A stretch of 64,000 bases of DNA, taken from an uncultured Pelagibacteraceae bacterium (GTDB taxonomy: Bacteria > Pseudomonadota > Alphaproteobacteria > Pelagibacterales > Pelagibacteraceae). The translations under genes were made by a program, and so were the position numbers. The stretch spans positions 89,698 through 153,697 of the forward strand of contig CACJQE010000001.1 in assembly GCA_902595465.1 (NCBI GenBank), read 5' to 3'. The notes under the pieces were generated by a model that did not search any database, was not told the origin of the DNA, and saw nothing but the letters and a program-made list of their open reading frames with translations. Each line of letters begins with the position of its first letter. The first letter of the stretch is position 1. Shown here one piece after another: positions 44,019 to 52,242 of the stretch.

Positions 44019-45446
44019 CTATAATTTTTGTCTAAATTGGTAAGTTTTATTTAATTCATCAATATCAAATGATTCTATTGATCCATCGGTCCATTTAATT
44101 TCAACTTTAAAGTCTTTTTCGCCTTTTCTTATTCCATAATGAGCTACTGGTTCCATCTGACAAAGATAACCAGATCCTGCATCTATTGTTTTTGAATGAA
44201 TTCTTTTATTTGATTTAATTGTTACTGTTGCACCTCTTGCAGGAGCTCCATACTGATTAAGTGGTTTAATACGTAGATAATTAAATTTTTTAATATCTGC
44301 TTTATATAAAGTTAAAGGTTGAAAGCCTGACTCTCCGTGAGAAACTAATAACTCTAAAATTCCATCGCCATCAACGTCTGCAACAGCTGCTCCAGTTCCA
44401 AGACCAACAGTCTCTAAACCATTTTCCATTTTAATTTCTTTAAATTCTCCACCTTCTAAAACTTTAAAAAGTTTATTTGGTTCTCCAATATTATTCATGA
44501 AAATTTCATCATATCCATCATTATCAAAATCAGCTGAAATAACTGTTCTTATTTTTGTAGGATCATTGTACGGAGATGTTGATATATCTTTAAATTTGTC
44601 ACCATCTAAAACATATGCTCTATGCATTCCATCCCAGTTTGAAGATAAAATATCTAATCTTCCTCTATATAAAAGATCGCTTAAAGCTGTGCCTCTACCA
44701 TTTTCAAATCTATCTTGAACTGCATACTCTTCAGCAACATCTTGGAAAGATCCTTTAGAATTATAGTATAAAAAGTTATCTCCTCTTTCATTTGCAGCAA
44801 AAATATCTGATCGGTCTGAAAGAATGTGTCCAGATACTATGGCTCTACCTCCAGTAATTTTATCGATAGATAACAATTTTGCCTGGTCTTTTATTCGATC
44901 TCTAATTAATTCATAAAATCGAGTTGGACCACCATAATTTGCAACATAAATACCGTATGCACCATCACCATTTCTATCTACACAAACAACTGACCTACCT
45001 GCAGTTAAGTTTAATTCACTTTGATTGATTTCTTTTTCAAATAAATCTTCGAATCTATTGTTATTTAAATCTATTAGTCGATCAGAATAAATTTTTGATC
45101 CACTGTATGTATCAGTATTTAAAAAATATATTTCCTCATAGCCATCTTGATCGATATCACATGCGGCAACACCAATTGTTCTTCTCTCTTCGTCTGTAAA
45201 TATTTTTTCGTTTACTATATTGATTAACTTTCCATCTTTATAAGAAAGCGCTAAATTTTTGAAACCAAAGCCTGTTACCACAAAATCATATTTATTATCT
45301 TTGTTAACATCAGTAACTGAAACTCCATAGCTTAATCGAAACTCATTTTCTACTATTTGATCAGTTATATTTAAGAAAAAATCTTTAGCGTTTGCATAAT
45401 TAAATATTGATAAAATACTGAGAAAAATGAAGATAATTTTTTTCAT
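44019..45446 (-). CDS. exported FG-GAP/VCBS repeat protein with ASPIC/UnbV C-terminus (CRTAC1-like)
   Basis: 475 aa from ATG 45446; an in-frame TTG two codons earlier is less likely. Signal peptide (MKKIIFIFLSILSIFNYANA). The body is made of calcium-binding beta-propeller repeats with DxDxDGxxD-like loops: DVNKDNKYD, DIDQDGYEE, DRNGDGAYG, DFDNDGYDE, DVDGDGILE. The C-terminal 90 residues, with NQYGAPARGATVTI, GSGYLCQMEP and VEIKWTDGS, match the ASPIC/UnbV domain. Likely a secreted or surface beta-propeller; ligand unknown. It is 50 bases downstream of the 65-aa membrane protein gene. Confidence 0.9.
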   Translation of the reverse strand: MKKIIFIFLSILSIFNYANAKDFFLNITDQIVENEFRLSYGVSVTDVNKDNKYDFVVTGFGFKNLALSYKDGKLINIVNEKIFTDEERRTIGVAACDIDQDGYEEIYFLNTDTYSGSKIYSDRLIDLNNNRFEDLFEKEINQSELNLTAGRSVVCVDRNGDGAYGIYVANYGGPTRFYELIRDRIKDQAKLLSIDKITGGRAIVSGHILSDRSDIFAANERGDNFLYYNSKGSFQDVAEEYAVQDRFENGRGTALSDLLYRGRLDILSSNWDGMHRAYVLDGDKFKDISTSPYNDPTKIRTVISADFDNDGYDEIFMNNIGEPNKLFKVLEGGEFKEIKMENGLETVGLGTGAAVADVDGDGILELLVSHGESGFQPLTLYKADIKKFNYLRIKPLNQYGAPARGATVTIKSNKRIHSKTIDAGSGYLCQMEPVAHYGIRKGEKDFKVEIKWTDGSIESFDIDELNKTYQFRQKL

Positions 45447-45496
45447 AATCAAGCTCTTTATTAGAATTTAAAAATTATAATATGAGATAAATTAGC

Positions 45497-45694
45497 TTAC
45501 TCTAGTAAGCCTATTATTGAATAAATAACTAACCCTATAATTGCAGCAAAGAAAATTAAAAATGAAATTTGACTAAAAATATTATTCTTTGATCTAATTT
45601 CTCCCTTTTTGTACTTTCTAATCTGAATTATACCAAACCTAATTACTATTAAACCAAGGATTAAAAGCGATACTTTAAATAAAAATTCAATCAT
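45497..45694 (-). CDS. small two-helix membrane protein, 65 aa
   Basis: Two hydrophobic helices (FLFKVSLLILGLIVIRFGII and QISFLIFFAAIIGLVIYSII) separated by a basic loop QIRKYKKGEIRSKNN. Its start overlaps the stop of the preceding gene by 4 bases (ATGA type), strong evidence that it is translated. No family recognised. Third gene in a unit with the 863-aa multidomain protein. Confidence 0.75.
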   Translation of the reverse strand: MIEFLFKVSLLILGLIVIRFGIIQIRKYKKGEIRSKNNIFSQISFLIFFAAIIGLVIYSIIGLLE

Positions 45695-46236
45695 TTTTTT
45701 TTATTTTTCTTATAATTTTCCATCCATTTGTTAAATAAAATTATTGCATCATTCATGTCTTTTGTTTTATTTGGATGATTCTTAGCTCTGCCTAGCATAG
45801 TTGCAATAACATTTACTTGATATTTTATTGGTCTCTTTTTTATGGCTGAAACAGTAAACAATGCTTTTTCTTTATCTTTAAATCCTAAGCCCTTTAAGGT
45901 TGTCTCTGGTTTATAATCTGAAAATAAAGAAAGATTTAATGGTTTAAATTTTTTATCTTTAATTAGTTTATTCATTGGCATTTTATCAACTATATCAAAG
46001 ATTTTTTTTGTATATACTTTATCTAACTCAATTTTTTTTGTGCCATCAAAACCAATTAAAGTAACTTTAAATTTTTTTGTTTTATCTAATTTTGTAACTA
46101 ATTTTATATATCTTTTGTGGAAGCCTTTAATTTCTTTTTGATACAAATCTTTTGATCTTTTATATTCTGGATGACTGTAATTAGGCGTATTTAGGACTAA
46201 CAATCTACATTTCCATAGATATTTTTTAAAACTCAT
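45691..46236 (-). CDS. hypothetical protein with DUF4174-like N-terminal domain
   Basis: 181 aa, basic, no signal peptide. The first 100 residues, with WKCRLLVLNTP and IGFDGTKKIELDK then DIVDKMPMN, resemble DUF4174, a thioredoxin-like-looking domain of unknown function. The second part (ETTLKGLGFKDKEKA through NVIATMLGRAKNHP) is a helical segment I cannot assign. It lies 8 bases after the 863-aa multidomain gene and overlaps the next small membrane gene by 4 bases, so these three are likely one operon. Confidence 0.7.
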   Translation of the reverse strand: MSFKKYLWKCRLLVLNTPNYSHPEYKRSKDLYQKEIKGFHKRYIKLVTKLDKTKKFKVTLIGFDGTKKIELDKVYTKKIFDIVDKMPMNKLIKDKKFKPLNLSLFSDYKPETTLKGLGFKDKEKALFTVSAIKKRPIKYQVNVIATMLGRAKNHPNKTKDMNDAIILFNKWMENYKKNKKK

Positions 46237-46244
46237 TAAAAATA

Positions 46245-48836
46245 TTAATTGTAAATTTTATCTCTTACAAGCTTACTTAATAAACTATATCCAAGTTCGT
46301 TCATATGTAGTGGATCTTCATCGTAAAACTTATCATAACCTGCATTTATCATGGGTGTTGTAATATCAATATAATCCCACATTTTTAAATTGGTTAAGTG
46401 TTTTTTTATCTTTGAATTAGCATCTAAAATTGTTGTCATAAGATCTCTCCTAAAAGGACTAGGCTTAATAGATATAAAAAAACATTTCGCTCTTGGTAGT
46501 TTTTCTTCAACTTGATTAGAAAATAATAAAAATTCTTTTAACAATTCATCGCTATCCATTCCATAACCAATGTCATTATCTCCGGCATAAAAGAAAAGAC
46601 TAGATGGGTTTAAAGGAGCGACCAATCTATCAAAATATCTTCTACAAGAGACTAAAGTTGAACCACCAAAACCTAAATTATAAAGATTATTTATTGATAA
46701 ATCGTTTTTGGCATTATCCCACATTTTAAAAGTTGAACTACCATACAAAGCAACACTGTTATTTGTTTTTGTCTGTTGAAAAGAATTATGTTCCAATTCT
46801 CTCACATCTAATTCAAACTCTTCTTCAACTGGACTCACTAAATTTACATTAGTTTTCAAATTCTCTATTTTATCTATGTTGTCTTGAACATTTTTAGATA
46901 AATCAATAGCTTCTTCTACATAGGATCTAAATTTGGTTCTGTAATTATCTAAGAAGCTTTTCATTTCATCTTGATTTTCTGGATCTTTCACATGATCACT
47001 TATAGTTATTGGCTCCTTAATAACTGCTGAATATATTGTTTTAGAAACTGGATAATCAAAATTAGCAAGGGCAATTGGAATGAGTTTTGGTTTTGGACTA
47101 AGCTTAAAAGCAAGGTTAAATGCTCCTGCTTTAAATGGTCCTGGCGAAGTTATTGTTTTATTATCTTCTGTTTCTGATGTTCCTTCGGGGGCAATTACAA
47201 TCGGTTGTTTTTGATTAAATACTTTTTGAGCTTCATCAAAAAGCTTTTGTTTTCTCTCTTGCTTTTCCTTTTCACTTTCTTCCAACATATCAGACTCTGG
47301 GGTATGAACAAAAATATAATCTAAATTTTCATAATAATTATATCTCCAAAATTCTGTGTTCCGACTTGTTCTAACGATACGTTGACCTCCATCATTATAT
47401 TTTGGATATAATATTTTTGAACTGATGAAATGACTATCTATTGAAAATGAATGTCCATTTGCAAGTTGATTGTCATCTATAGCTGCTAAATGATTGTAAA
47501 AAAAAATATTTGTTGGTTCATCTGGTAAATTTTCCCAACCCTTTATTACATATTTAACATTATCAAAAGCTTTGGTGAAATTAGAATTGGTTAACTCTCT
47601 CAATTTTGTTTTATTAGAATTGTTAGAAGAATTCGATACTCTGTTATAAATTATATTTAATTGATTATGAAAACGGGACTCTCTTTCTAAATTATTTAAG
47701 GTATCTTTTATCAGACTGGATAACGATTTTTCTATCTCATTTCCTTTAATAATTAATTCATAAACAACATCAAATGCCATTGCATACGTATGAGGACTCT
47801 TCAATAAATGTGGTATAGTATATAACTTAGAACTAGCAGGTATTCTTGCTGTATTATCTTTTAATAATAAATTAACAAATTCTAATTCATTTTCTGCAGA
47901 ATACTTGGTTAAACCTGTAGCGCTTTGCTGGAAACGACCTAGTTGCCATAATTGTCTCCTGAAAATTTTTATAGCCATTTGAGGATCTGAAATTGTTAAA
48001 TTTTCAAGTGCCTCATTAGAAATATGAAGAACTTTTGTGTCTCTAGTAGACTTTATCGTATAAGGATTAAAGAAATCTCCTTTTCCAGATGATAAAGTTA
48101 AAGCGATTCCAGCTCTAGTTAAAGTTCTGAAATTTCGTCTTATTTTTCCATTAATGAAATTATGAAATAAACCATCAACTTTACCACTCAATAATATCTT
48201 TAAACCTTTAGAAACATCTCCTTCTTTAACTATATATTGATTTGATGAATACATCTTTATATTACCTAATTTAATAAATTTTTCTAAGTCATCATCAGTA
48301 AGAGTTGAAAAAAAAGTAGCCGATTTAATTCTTTGTATATTTGTTATACTTTTTTCTGATGGGGTACCTGGAGAAATTTGTATTTCATCATCTTTATACA
48401 AAGTGTTTAAATTTCTTGAAGAGACAAGCAGTTGGAAAGAAAAAAACGAAATGGCTGAGTATAATGTAGATATAAGTTTACTATTTTTTTGTTGTAAATC
48501 TATTAAATCATCTAGTTTTATCGAGATATATTCTGTTCCACCTTCAATAAATATTTCACCCATAAATCTATTGGGTTGATTAAGTCCAGATATACCTAAT
48601 GGTGTTGCAGGCTTTGTTATTTTTGCAAAGGTTATAGATTTTGTTTCAAAATACTTGGTAAATGTAGCTTTGCCTTTAATTAAAAAATAAATGTTTTCTG
48701 AAATTTGATGCTGCTTTGCTAAAACTTCATCACTTTCAGCTATTATATGTTCTGATATTCCATCTATTAATCCAAAGGATTCTTTTAGATTTCCTAAATC
48801 AAAGCCATTTTGCTCAAATAATTCAGATAATTTCAT
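46245..48836 (-). CDS. multidomain protein: two cNMP-binding-like domains, PlsC-like acyltransferase, SGNH hydrolase
   Basis: 863 aa. Residues about 25-150 and 165-305 look like two cyclic-nucleotide-binding (CAP effector) beta barrels; the second has QYIVKEGDVSKGLKILLSGKV (partly quoted). A helical linker (310-430) follows. The acyltransferase domain has the H-x4-D motif at His449-Asp454 (YNHLAAIDD) and the PEGT motif at 550-553 (IAPEGTSET), as in glycerolipid acyltransferases. Residues 693-863 form an SGNH/GDSL hydrolase with all four blocks: YGSST (Ser701), GFGGST, AGDND (Asn754) and DPLHMN (Asp841, His844). No signal peptide or obvious membrane helix, so probably cytoplasmic or membrane-peripheral. 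A lipid acyl-transfer/deacylation enzyme gated by a nucleotide is inference. First gene of a three-gene unit. Confidence 0.85.
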   Translation of the reverse strand: MKLSELFEQNGFDLGNLKESFGLIDGISEHIIAESDEVLAKQHQISENIYFLIKGKATFTKYFETKSITFAKITKPATPLGISGLNQPNRFMGEIFIEGGTEYISIKLDDLIDLQQKNSKLISTLYSAISFFSFQLLVSSRNLNTLYKDDEIQISPGTPSEKSITNIQRIKSATFFSTLTDDDLEKFIKLGNIKMYSSNQYIVKEGDVSKGLKILLSGKVDGLFHNFINGKIRRNFRTLTRAGIALTLSSGKGDFFNPYTIKSTRDTKVLHISNEALENLTISDPQMAIKIFRRQLWQLGRFQQSATGLTKYSAENELEFVNLLLKDNTARIPASSKLYTIPHLLKSPHTYAMAFDVVYELIIKGNEIEKSLSSLIKDTLNNLERESRFHNQLNIIYNRVSNSSNNSNKTKLRELTNSNFTKAFDNVKYVIKGWENLPDEPTNIFFYNHLAAIDDNQLANGHSFSIDSHFISSKILYPKYNDGGQRIVRTSRNTEFWRYNYYENLDYIFVHTPESDMLEESEKEKQERKQKLFDEAQKVFNQKQPIVIAPEGTSETEDNKTITSPGPFKAGAFNLAFKLSPKPKLIPIALANFDYPVSKTIYSAVIKEPITISDHVKDPENQDEMKSFLDNYRTKFRSYVEEAIDLSKNVQDNIDKIENLKTNVNLVSPVEEEFELDVRELEHNSFQQTKTNNSVALYGSSTFKMWDNAKNDLSINNLYNLGFGGSTLVSCRRYFDRLVAPLNPSSLFFYAGDNDIGYGMDSDELLKEFLLFSNQVEEKLPRAKCFFISIKPSPFRRDLMTTILDANSKIKKHLTNLKMWDYIDITTPMINAGYDKFYDEDPLHMNELGYSLLSKLVRDKIYN

Positions 48837-48947
48837 AAGTAAAATGAATAGATATACTTAATTTGAATTTATTGATTAAGAATAAATGCATATCTGGGTT
48901 GAAAAGTTATCAATAGTTTACCTAATTTTTTTTAGTATTTGTAAAAC

Positions 48948-49085
48948 GTGAAAAATAAATCAAAAAAAAATAAATCAATAATTAAATCTAAAACACTATC
49001 AAAAAAGCCAAAGGTAATAAATCCAAACTATTTTTATTTTTATAATGAAAATGGAAAATTAGTTGGAATACCTTACGGTAATTAA
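48948..49085 (+). CDS. small basic protein, 45 aa (GTG start)
   Basis: A 45-codon ORF from GTG 48948 to TAA 49085, between two minus-strand genes and ending 3 bases before the photolyase stop. The first half is very basic (SKKNKSIIKSKTLSKKPK), and the second is aromatic and neutral (NPNYFYFYNENGKLVGIPYG). The patterned C-terminus looks protein-like, but there is no Shine-Dalgarno and the start is GTG. Function unknown; could be a chance frame. Confidence 0.4.
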   Translation: MKNKSKKNKSIIKSKTLSKKPKVINPNYFYFYNENGKLVGIPYGN

Positions 49086-49088
49086 ATT

Positions 49089-50546
49089 TTATCTTCTTTG
49101 AGATAAACTCGCGTGTTTGTTTAATATTTCAGCTGAAATAATTTTTGCTTCTGTTGTTTTCTTAACATTCCAGATTTTTTCCTTAGCAATTTTAGTCGAT
49201 ATTTTATTATCAACTATTGGTGATGGATAATCTTTACCAATTTCTAAATTAGTTCCTTTTTGTTCAATGAATGTCAATTTCCATGGTTCATGAATTAATT
49301 TTCCTGGAACATTTTTTAATTCTGGAACCCATTTTTTGATAAAATCTCCAGTGGGATCTTGATCAATTGATTGTTTAATTGGATTGTAAATTCTTATTGA
49401 ATTTATTCCTGTTGTTCCTGATTGCATTTGAAATTGTGAATAATGAATACCTGGCTCATAATCTGTAAATAATTTTGCCAAGTGTTTTGATGTTTTTTTC
49501 CAATCTAGCCACAATTGATAAGACGCAAATGAAACTAACATTGCTCTCATTCTAAAATTAATCCATCCATTAGTTCTAAGATACCTCATACAAGCATCAA
49601 CAAACGGATAACCAGTAGTTCCATTTTTCCATGCTAAATGATAATCTTCATTAAAATCATTTTCTCTTATTCCATTATAAGCGCTATTCATATTTCTAAA
49701 TTCAATTTCTGGTTCATCATATAACTTTTGAATAAAATGACAGTGCCAGGCTAATCGACTTTTAAAAGCAATTAAGGATTTCTTTTTTGAAAAAGATAAA
49801 TTGGATTTTAACTTATCATTAGTTTTATTAAAAATTTCTTTAATAGAAATATTTCCAAATGCAATATGAGGACTTAATCTAGAACAAGAAGTTTCTCCTG
49901 TTATCGGCGAAGACATTTCTTTTTGGTAATTTTCTGATCTGTCATTAAGGAAAGAATCTAATAGTTGAAGTGCGTTTTGTCTTCCACCAATTTGAATTTT
50001 TCCATTTTCTAAATTATTTGTTTCTACTTTCGATAAATCTTCTAAATAATTATCTGAAATAAACTCGCAATTTAAATTTGAATGAACACTTTCACTATTT
50101 ATGAATTTATTCCAATTATATGACCATTTATTTCTAATTCTATGATTTAATTGAACGCCAAATTGATTTGATATTTTCCAGTTAATATTTTTTTCTTTAA
50201 ATAAAAAACTAACTTCTTTATCTAAGTTAGTTATATACATGTTCTTGAATATTATATTTGAATAAACCTCATTTATTTTAAATTTATTAGTTAAATGACT
50301 TAAAATTTCTAATGTATCTCCATAATATATATTGAGTTTAGCATTATATTTTTCACTTAGTGTTTTTGATAATTCGTATAATGATGATTTTAAAAAATCT
50401 AAATGGAATGAACTTGATGTAGGTAATTTGAGATACTCTTTATCAAATATGTAAATTGGTAAAATCTTTCCTGATTTTGCCGCTTCATTAAATGCATCAT
50501 TATTAGATACACGTAGATCGTTCCTGAACCATACGATTTTGTTCAT
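49089..50546 (-). CDS. divergent DNA photolyase / cryptochrome family flavoprotein
   Basis: 485 aa. The N-terminal alpha/beta domain starts [15 protein letters not shown] (antenna chromophore domain), and the C-terminal helical FAD domain includes [27 protein letters not shown] and [11 protein letters not shown]. By hand alignment to the Escherichia coli CPD photolyase, active-site Glu274, Asn341, Met345 and Trp384 correspond here to Arg264, Phe331, Ala335 and Met, and the FAD-proximal Trp382 to Phe. Trp277 is kept (Trp267). The fold is clear but the lesion specificity, or a signalling role, is open. The small 63-aa gene lies 8 bases upstream on the same strand. Confidence 0.85.
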   Translation of the reverse strand: MNKIVWFRNDLRVSNNDAFNEAAKSGKILPIYIFDKEYLKLPTSSSFHLDFLKSSLYELSKTLSEKYNAKLNIYYGDTLEILSHLTNKFKINEVYSNIIFKNMYITNLDKEVSFLFKEKNINWKISNQFGVQLNHRIRNKWSYNWNKFINSESVHSNLNCEFISDNYLEDLSKVETNNLENGKIQIGGRQNALQLLDSFLNDRSENYQKEMSSPITGETSCSRLSPHIAFGNISIKEIFNKTNDKLKSNLSFSKKKSLIAFKSRLAWHCHFIQKLYDEPEIEFRNMNSAYNGIRENDFNEDYHLAWKNGTTGYPFVDACMRYLRTNGWINFRMRAMLVSFASYQLWLDWKKTSKHLAKLFTDYEPGIHYSQFQMQSGTTGINSIRIYNPIKQSIDQDPTGDFIKKWVPELKNVPGKLIHEPWKLTFIEQKGTNLEIGKDYPSPIVDNKISTKIAKEKIWNVKKTTEAKIISAEILNKHASLSQRR

Positions 50547-50554
50547 TTTAATAA

Positions 50555-50746
50555 TTAAAGACTAATTTTGAAAGTTCTTGAAGTTTTGTCGTCTGATACT
50601 TTTAAAATTTTAAATTTTGAAGTTTTTTCAAGCTTTTGACCTTTGTTTGTAACAAAAGATTTCATTTTCTTAACTTCACCTTCAGGCATTTTTCTTGTGT
50701 ACTTCAGTGTATGTTTTTTTGATCCAATAACAAATATCGTCTTCAT
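50555..50746 (-). CDS. small basic protein, 63 aa
   Basis: 63 aa, rich in Lys and Thr, predicted beta-rich ([20 protein letters not shown], then [21 protein letters not shown], partly quoted). No cysteine, no membrane segment. It begins with ATG and lies 8 bases upstream of the photolyase gene, so it is probably co-transcribed and perhaps translationally linked. No family recognised. Confidence 0.65.
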   Translation of the reverse strand: MKTIFVIGSKKHTLKYTRKMPEGEVKKMKSFVTNKGQKLEKTSKFKILKVSDDKTSRTFKISL

Positions 50747-50853
50747 GAAATTTTAATTACAAATATATTTATTATTTGTCTCTGTGACATAAGTTTCATT
50801 TAAGAGTTTGGGAATATTTAAATTATTTTGATATCGAGAATCTACTAAAGAGC

Positions 50854-50914
50854 TAGGTTGTATTCAAATAATATATTTATAAAAAATAGAAATAAATTTG
50901 TTGAATACAACCTA
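50854..50914. repeat. 14-base inverted repeat
   Basis: TAGGTTGTATTCAA at 50854-50867 and its exact reverse complement at 50901-50914, separated by 33 AT-rich bases. In RNA it would form a 14-pair stem. It could be a regulator site, an RNA stem, or part of a terminator, but no U-tract follows on either strand. Confidence 0.85.
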
Positions 50915-50948
50915 CCTAAAACTTATTTTATAAGTGAAGGAGGTGAAA

Positions 50949-50978
50949 ATGCTTAGAATAACGCCACCTGACACTTAG
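50949..50978 (+). CDS. candidate 9-aa leader peptide
   Basis: ATG at 50949, nine codons (MLRITPPDT), stop TAG at 50976. It is preceded by AAGGAGGTGA, an exact match to the complement of the 16S 3' end, at ideal spacing; this is far stronger than most ribosome-binding sites in the window. The AGGTG of the site (50941-50945) can pair with CACCT inside the ORF (50965-50969), and the same CACC can pair with GGTG at 50981-50984. Such mutually exclusive pairings are typical of leader control. No plus-strand gene follows before 55199, so what it would control is unclear. Confidence 0.35.
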   Translation: MLRITPPDT

Positions 50979-51053
50979 CTGGTGAGATATCACATATTAA
51001 AAATAACACAAACTAAATCCATTTGATGGATTTGGCCAAAATGGCATAAAAAT

Positions 51054-51091
51054 GGGGAGCTCTTTTGGTAATAACCAATTGAGCTGACCCC
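51054..51091. terminator. bidirectional hairpin terminator
   Basis: A long stem: GGGG with CCCC (51054-51057 and 51088-51091), AGCTC with GAGCT, then TTGGT with ACCAA around loop AATA, with a 2-base bulge and small internal loop. On the minus strand it is followed by ATTTTTATG, just after the aminotransferase stop, so it should end that transcript. On the plus strand it is followed by ATTTAATAATTTTT and would end any RNA from the region at 50.9 kb. Confidence 0.8.
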
Positions 51092-51093
51092 AT

Positions 51094-52242
51094 TTAATAA
51101 TTTTTAGACATAAAATCTTTAATTCTCTTAGCACCTTCAATTATATCTTTTGTGCTTCTGGCATATGAGAATCGAATAGTAGAATTTCCTCTTTTTTGAT
51201 CAAAATCAATTCCTGGTGTTATAGCAACATTTGCTTCATCTAAAACTTTTTTACAAAAAGCTAAGCTATCATTTGAATATTCAGATATATCAACATAAAT
51301 GTAAAAAGCACCATCTGGTGGTGAAAACTTTTTTAATCCTGCCTTCGGTAATTCTTCCAAAAGTATCTCTCTATTTTTTTTATATACTTCAACATTTGAT
51401 TGTAACTCTTCGGTTGCATCCAATGAAGCAAGAGCTGTAACTTGACTTGCGTGTGGAGGACAAACAAACAAATTTTGTGAAAGCCTTTCTACTTGTCTAA
51501 CATGATCATCTGGTACAACCATCCACCCTATTCTCCAACCGGTCATAGAAAAGTATTTTGAGAAAGAATTAATTACATAGCAATTATCTGTAATCTCTAG
51601 AGCTGAAGTCGGATTATTTTCATATTGAATTCCGTGATAAATTTCATCACTAATAAAGCTAACATTATTCTCATTTGCAGTATTAATTAAATTTTCTAAA
51701 GCTTGTTTATCCAACATTGACCCAGTTGGATTTGCAGGTGATGCAACAAGAATTCCATTTAAATTATTATTTGTAATATCATCTGGTACTGGTTGAAATC
51801 TATTTTGAAGTTTGGTTTGAATATCTACGGTTTCCAAACTTAATGATTTTAGTATTTGTCTATAGCTAGGATAACTTGGAGATCCAATTCCAACTCTATC
51901 TCCACTATCAAACAGTGCAGAAAAGGATAATATAAAAGCTCCAGAAGAGCCTGTTGTAACTACTATTCTATTTGGATTAAGATCTAAATTGTACCAATCT
52001 CCATATAACTTTGAAATTTTTGATCTTAGAGCTGGTAGACCAAGTGATACTGTATAGCCTAGATTGTTTTTATTTATCTCATTGGTAATATAGTCTTTTG
52101 CAATCTTAGGTGCTGGTGTTCCTGGCTGCCCTACCTCCATATGAATTATATCTTTTCCTTTTTCCTCTGCAATTCTTGCTGATTCCATTACATCCATTAC
52201 TATAAATGGATCAACATCTGATCTTTTTGATTTTTTCATCAT
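51094..52242 (-). CDS. class I/II PLP-dependent aminotransferase
   Basis: 382 aa. The PLP lysine lies in SFSKYFSMTGWRIGW (about 228-242), with the upstream substrate and cofactor motifs PANPTGSMLD and SDEIYHG. The N-terminal GQPGTPAPK element fits the aspartate/aromatic aminotransferase fold I group. Substrate not determined. The start overlaps the upstream 68-aa gene by 4 bases. A strong hairpin follows its stop. It lies downstream of an FAH-family gene and xsc on the same strand; linkage to sulfonate metabolism (for example making a sulfo-ketoacid) is possible but unproven. Confidence 0.9.
   Translation of the reverse strand: MMKKSKRSDVDPFIVMDVMESARIAEEKGKDIIHMEVGQPGTPAPKIAKDYITNEINKNNLGYTVSLGLPALRSKISKLYGDWYNLDLNPNRIVVTTGSSGAFILSFSALFDSGDRVGIGSPSYPSYRQILKSLSLETVDIQTKLQNRFQPVPDDITNNNLNGILVASPANPTGSMLDKQALENLINTANENNVSFISDEIYHGIQYENNPTSALEITDNCYVINSFSKYFSMTGWRIGWMVVPDDHVRQVERLSQNLFVCPPHASQVTALASLDATEELQSNVEVYKKNREILLEELPKAGLKKFSPPDGAFYIYVDISEYSNDSLAFCKKVLDEANVAITPGIDFDQKRGNSTIRFSYARSTKDIIEGAKRIKDFMSKNY

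Larger units (their letters stand above)
50747..51093. other. 347-base gene-poor region with inverted repeats, a 9-codon ORF and a two-way terminator
   Basis: The longest stretch without a conventional gene. From left to right it holds a 14-base inverted repeat (50854-50914), a perfect Shine-Dalgarno with a 9-codon ORF on the plus strand (50936-50978), a short hairpin AAATCCAT-TTG-ATGGATTT (51015-51033), a small GCCA/TGGC stem (51035-51045), and a long hairpin (51054-51091). The density of structure on one strand suggests a small structured RNA or a leader, though no known RNA family was recognised. Confidence 0.6.
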
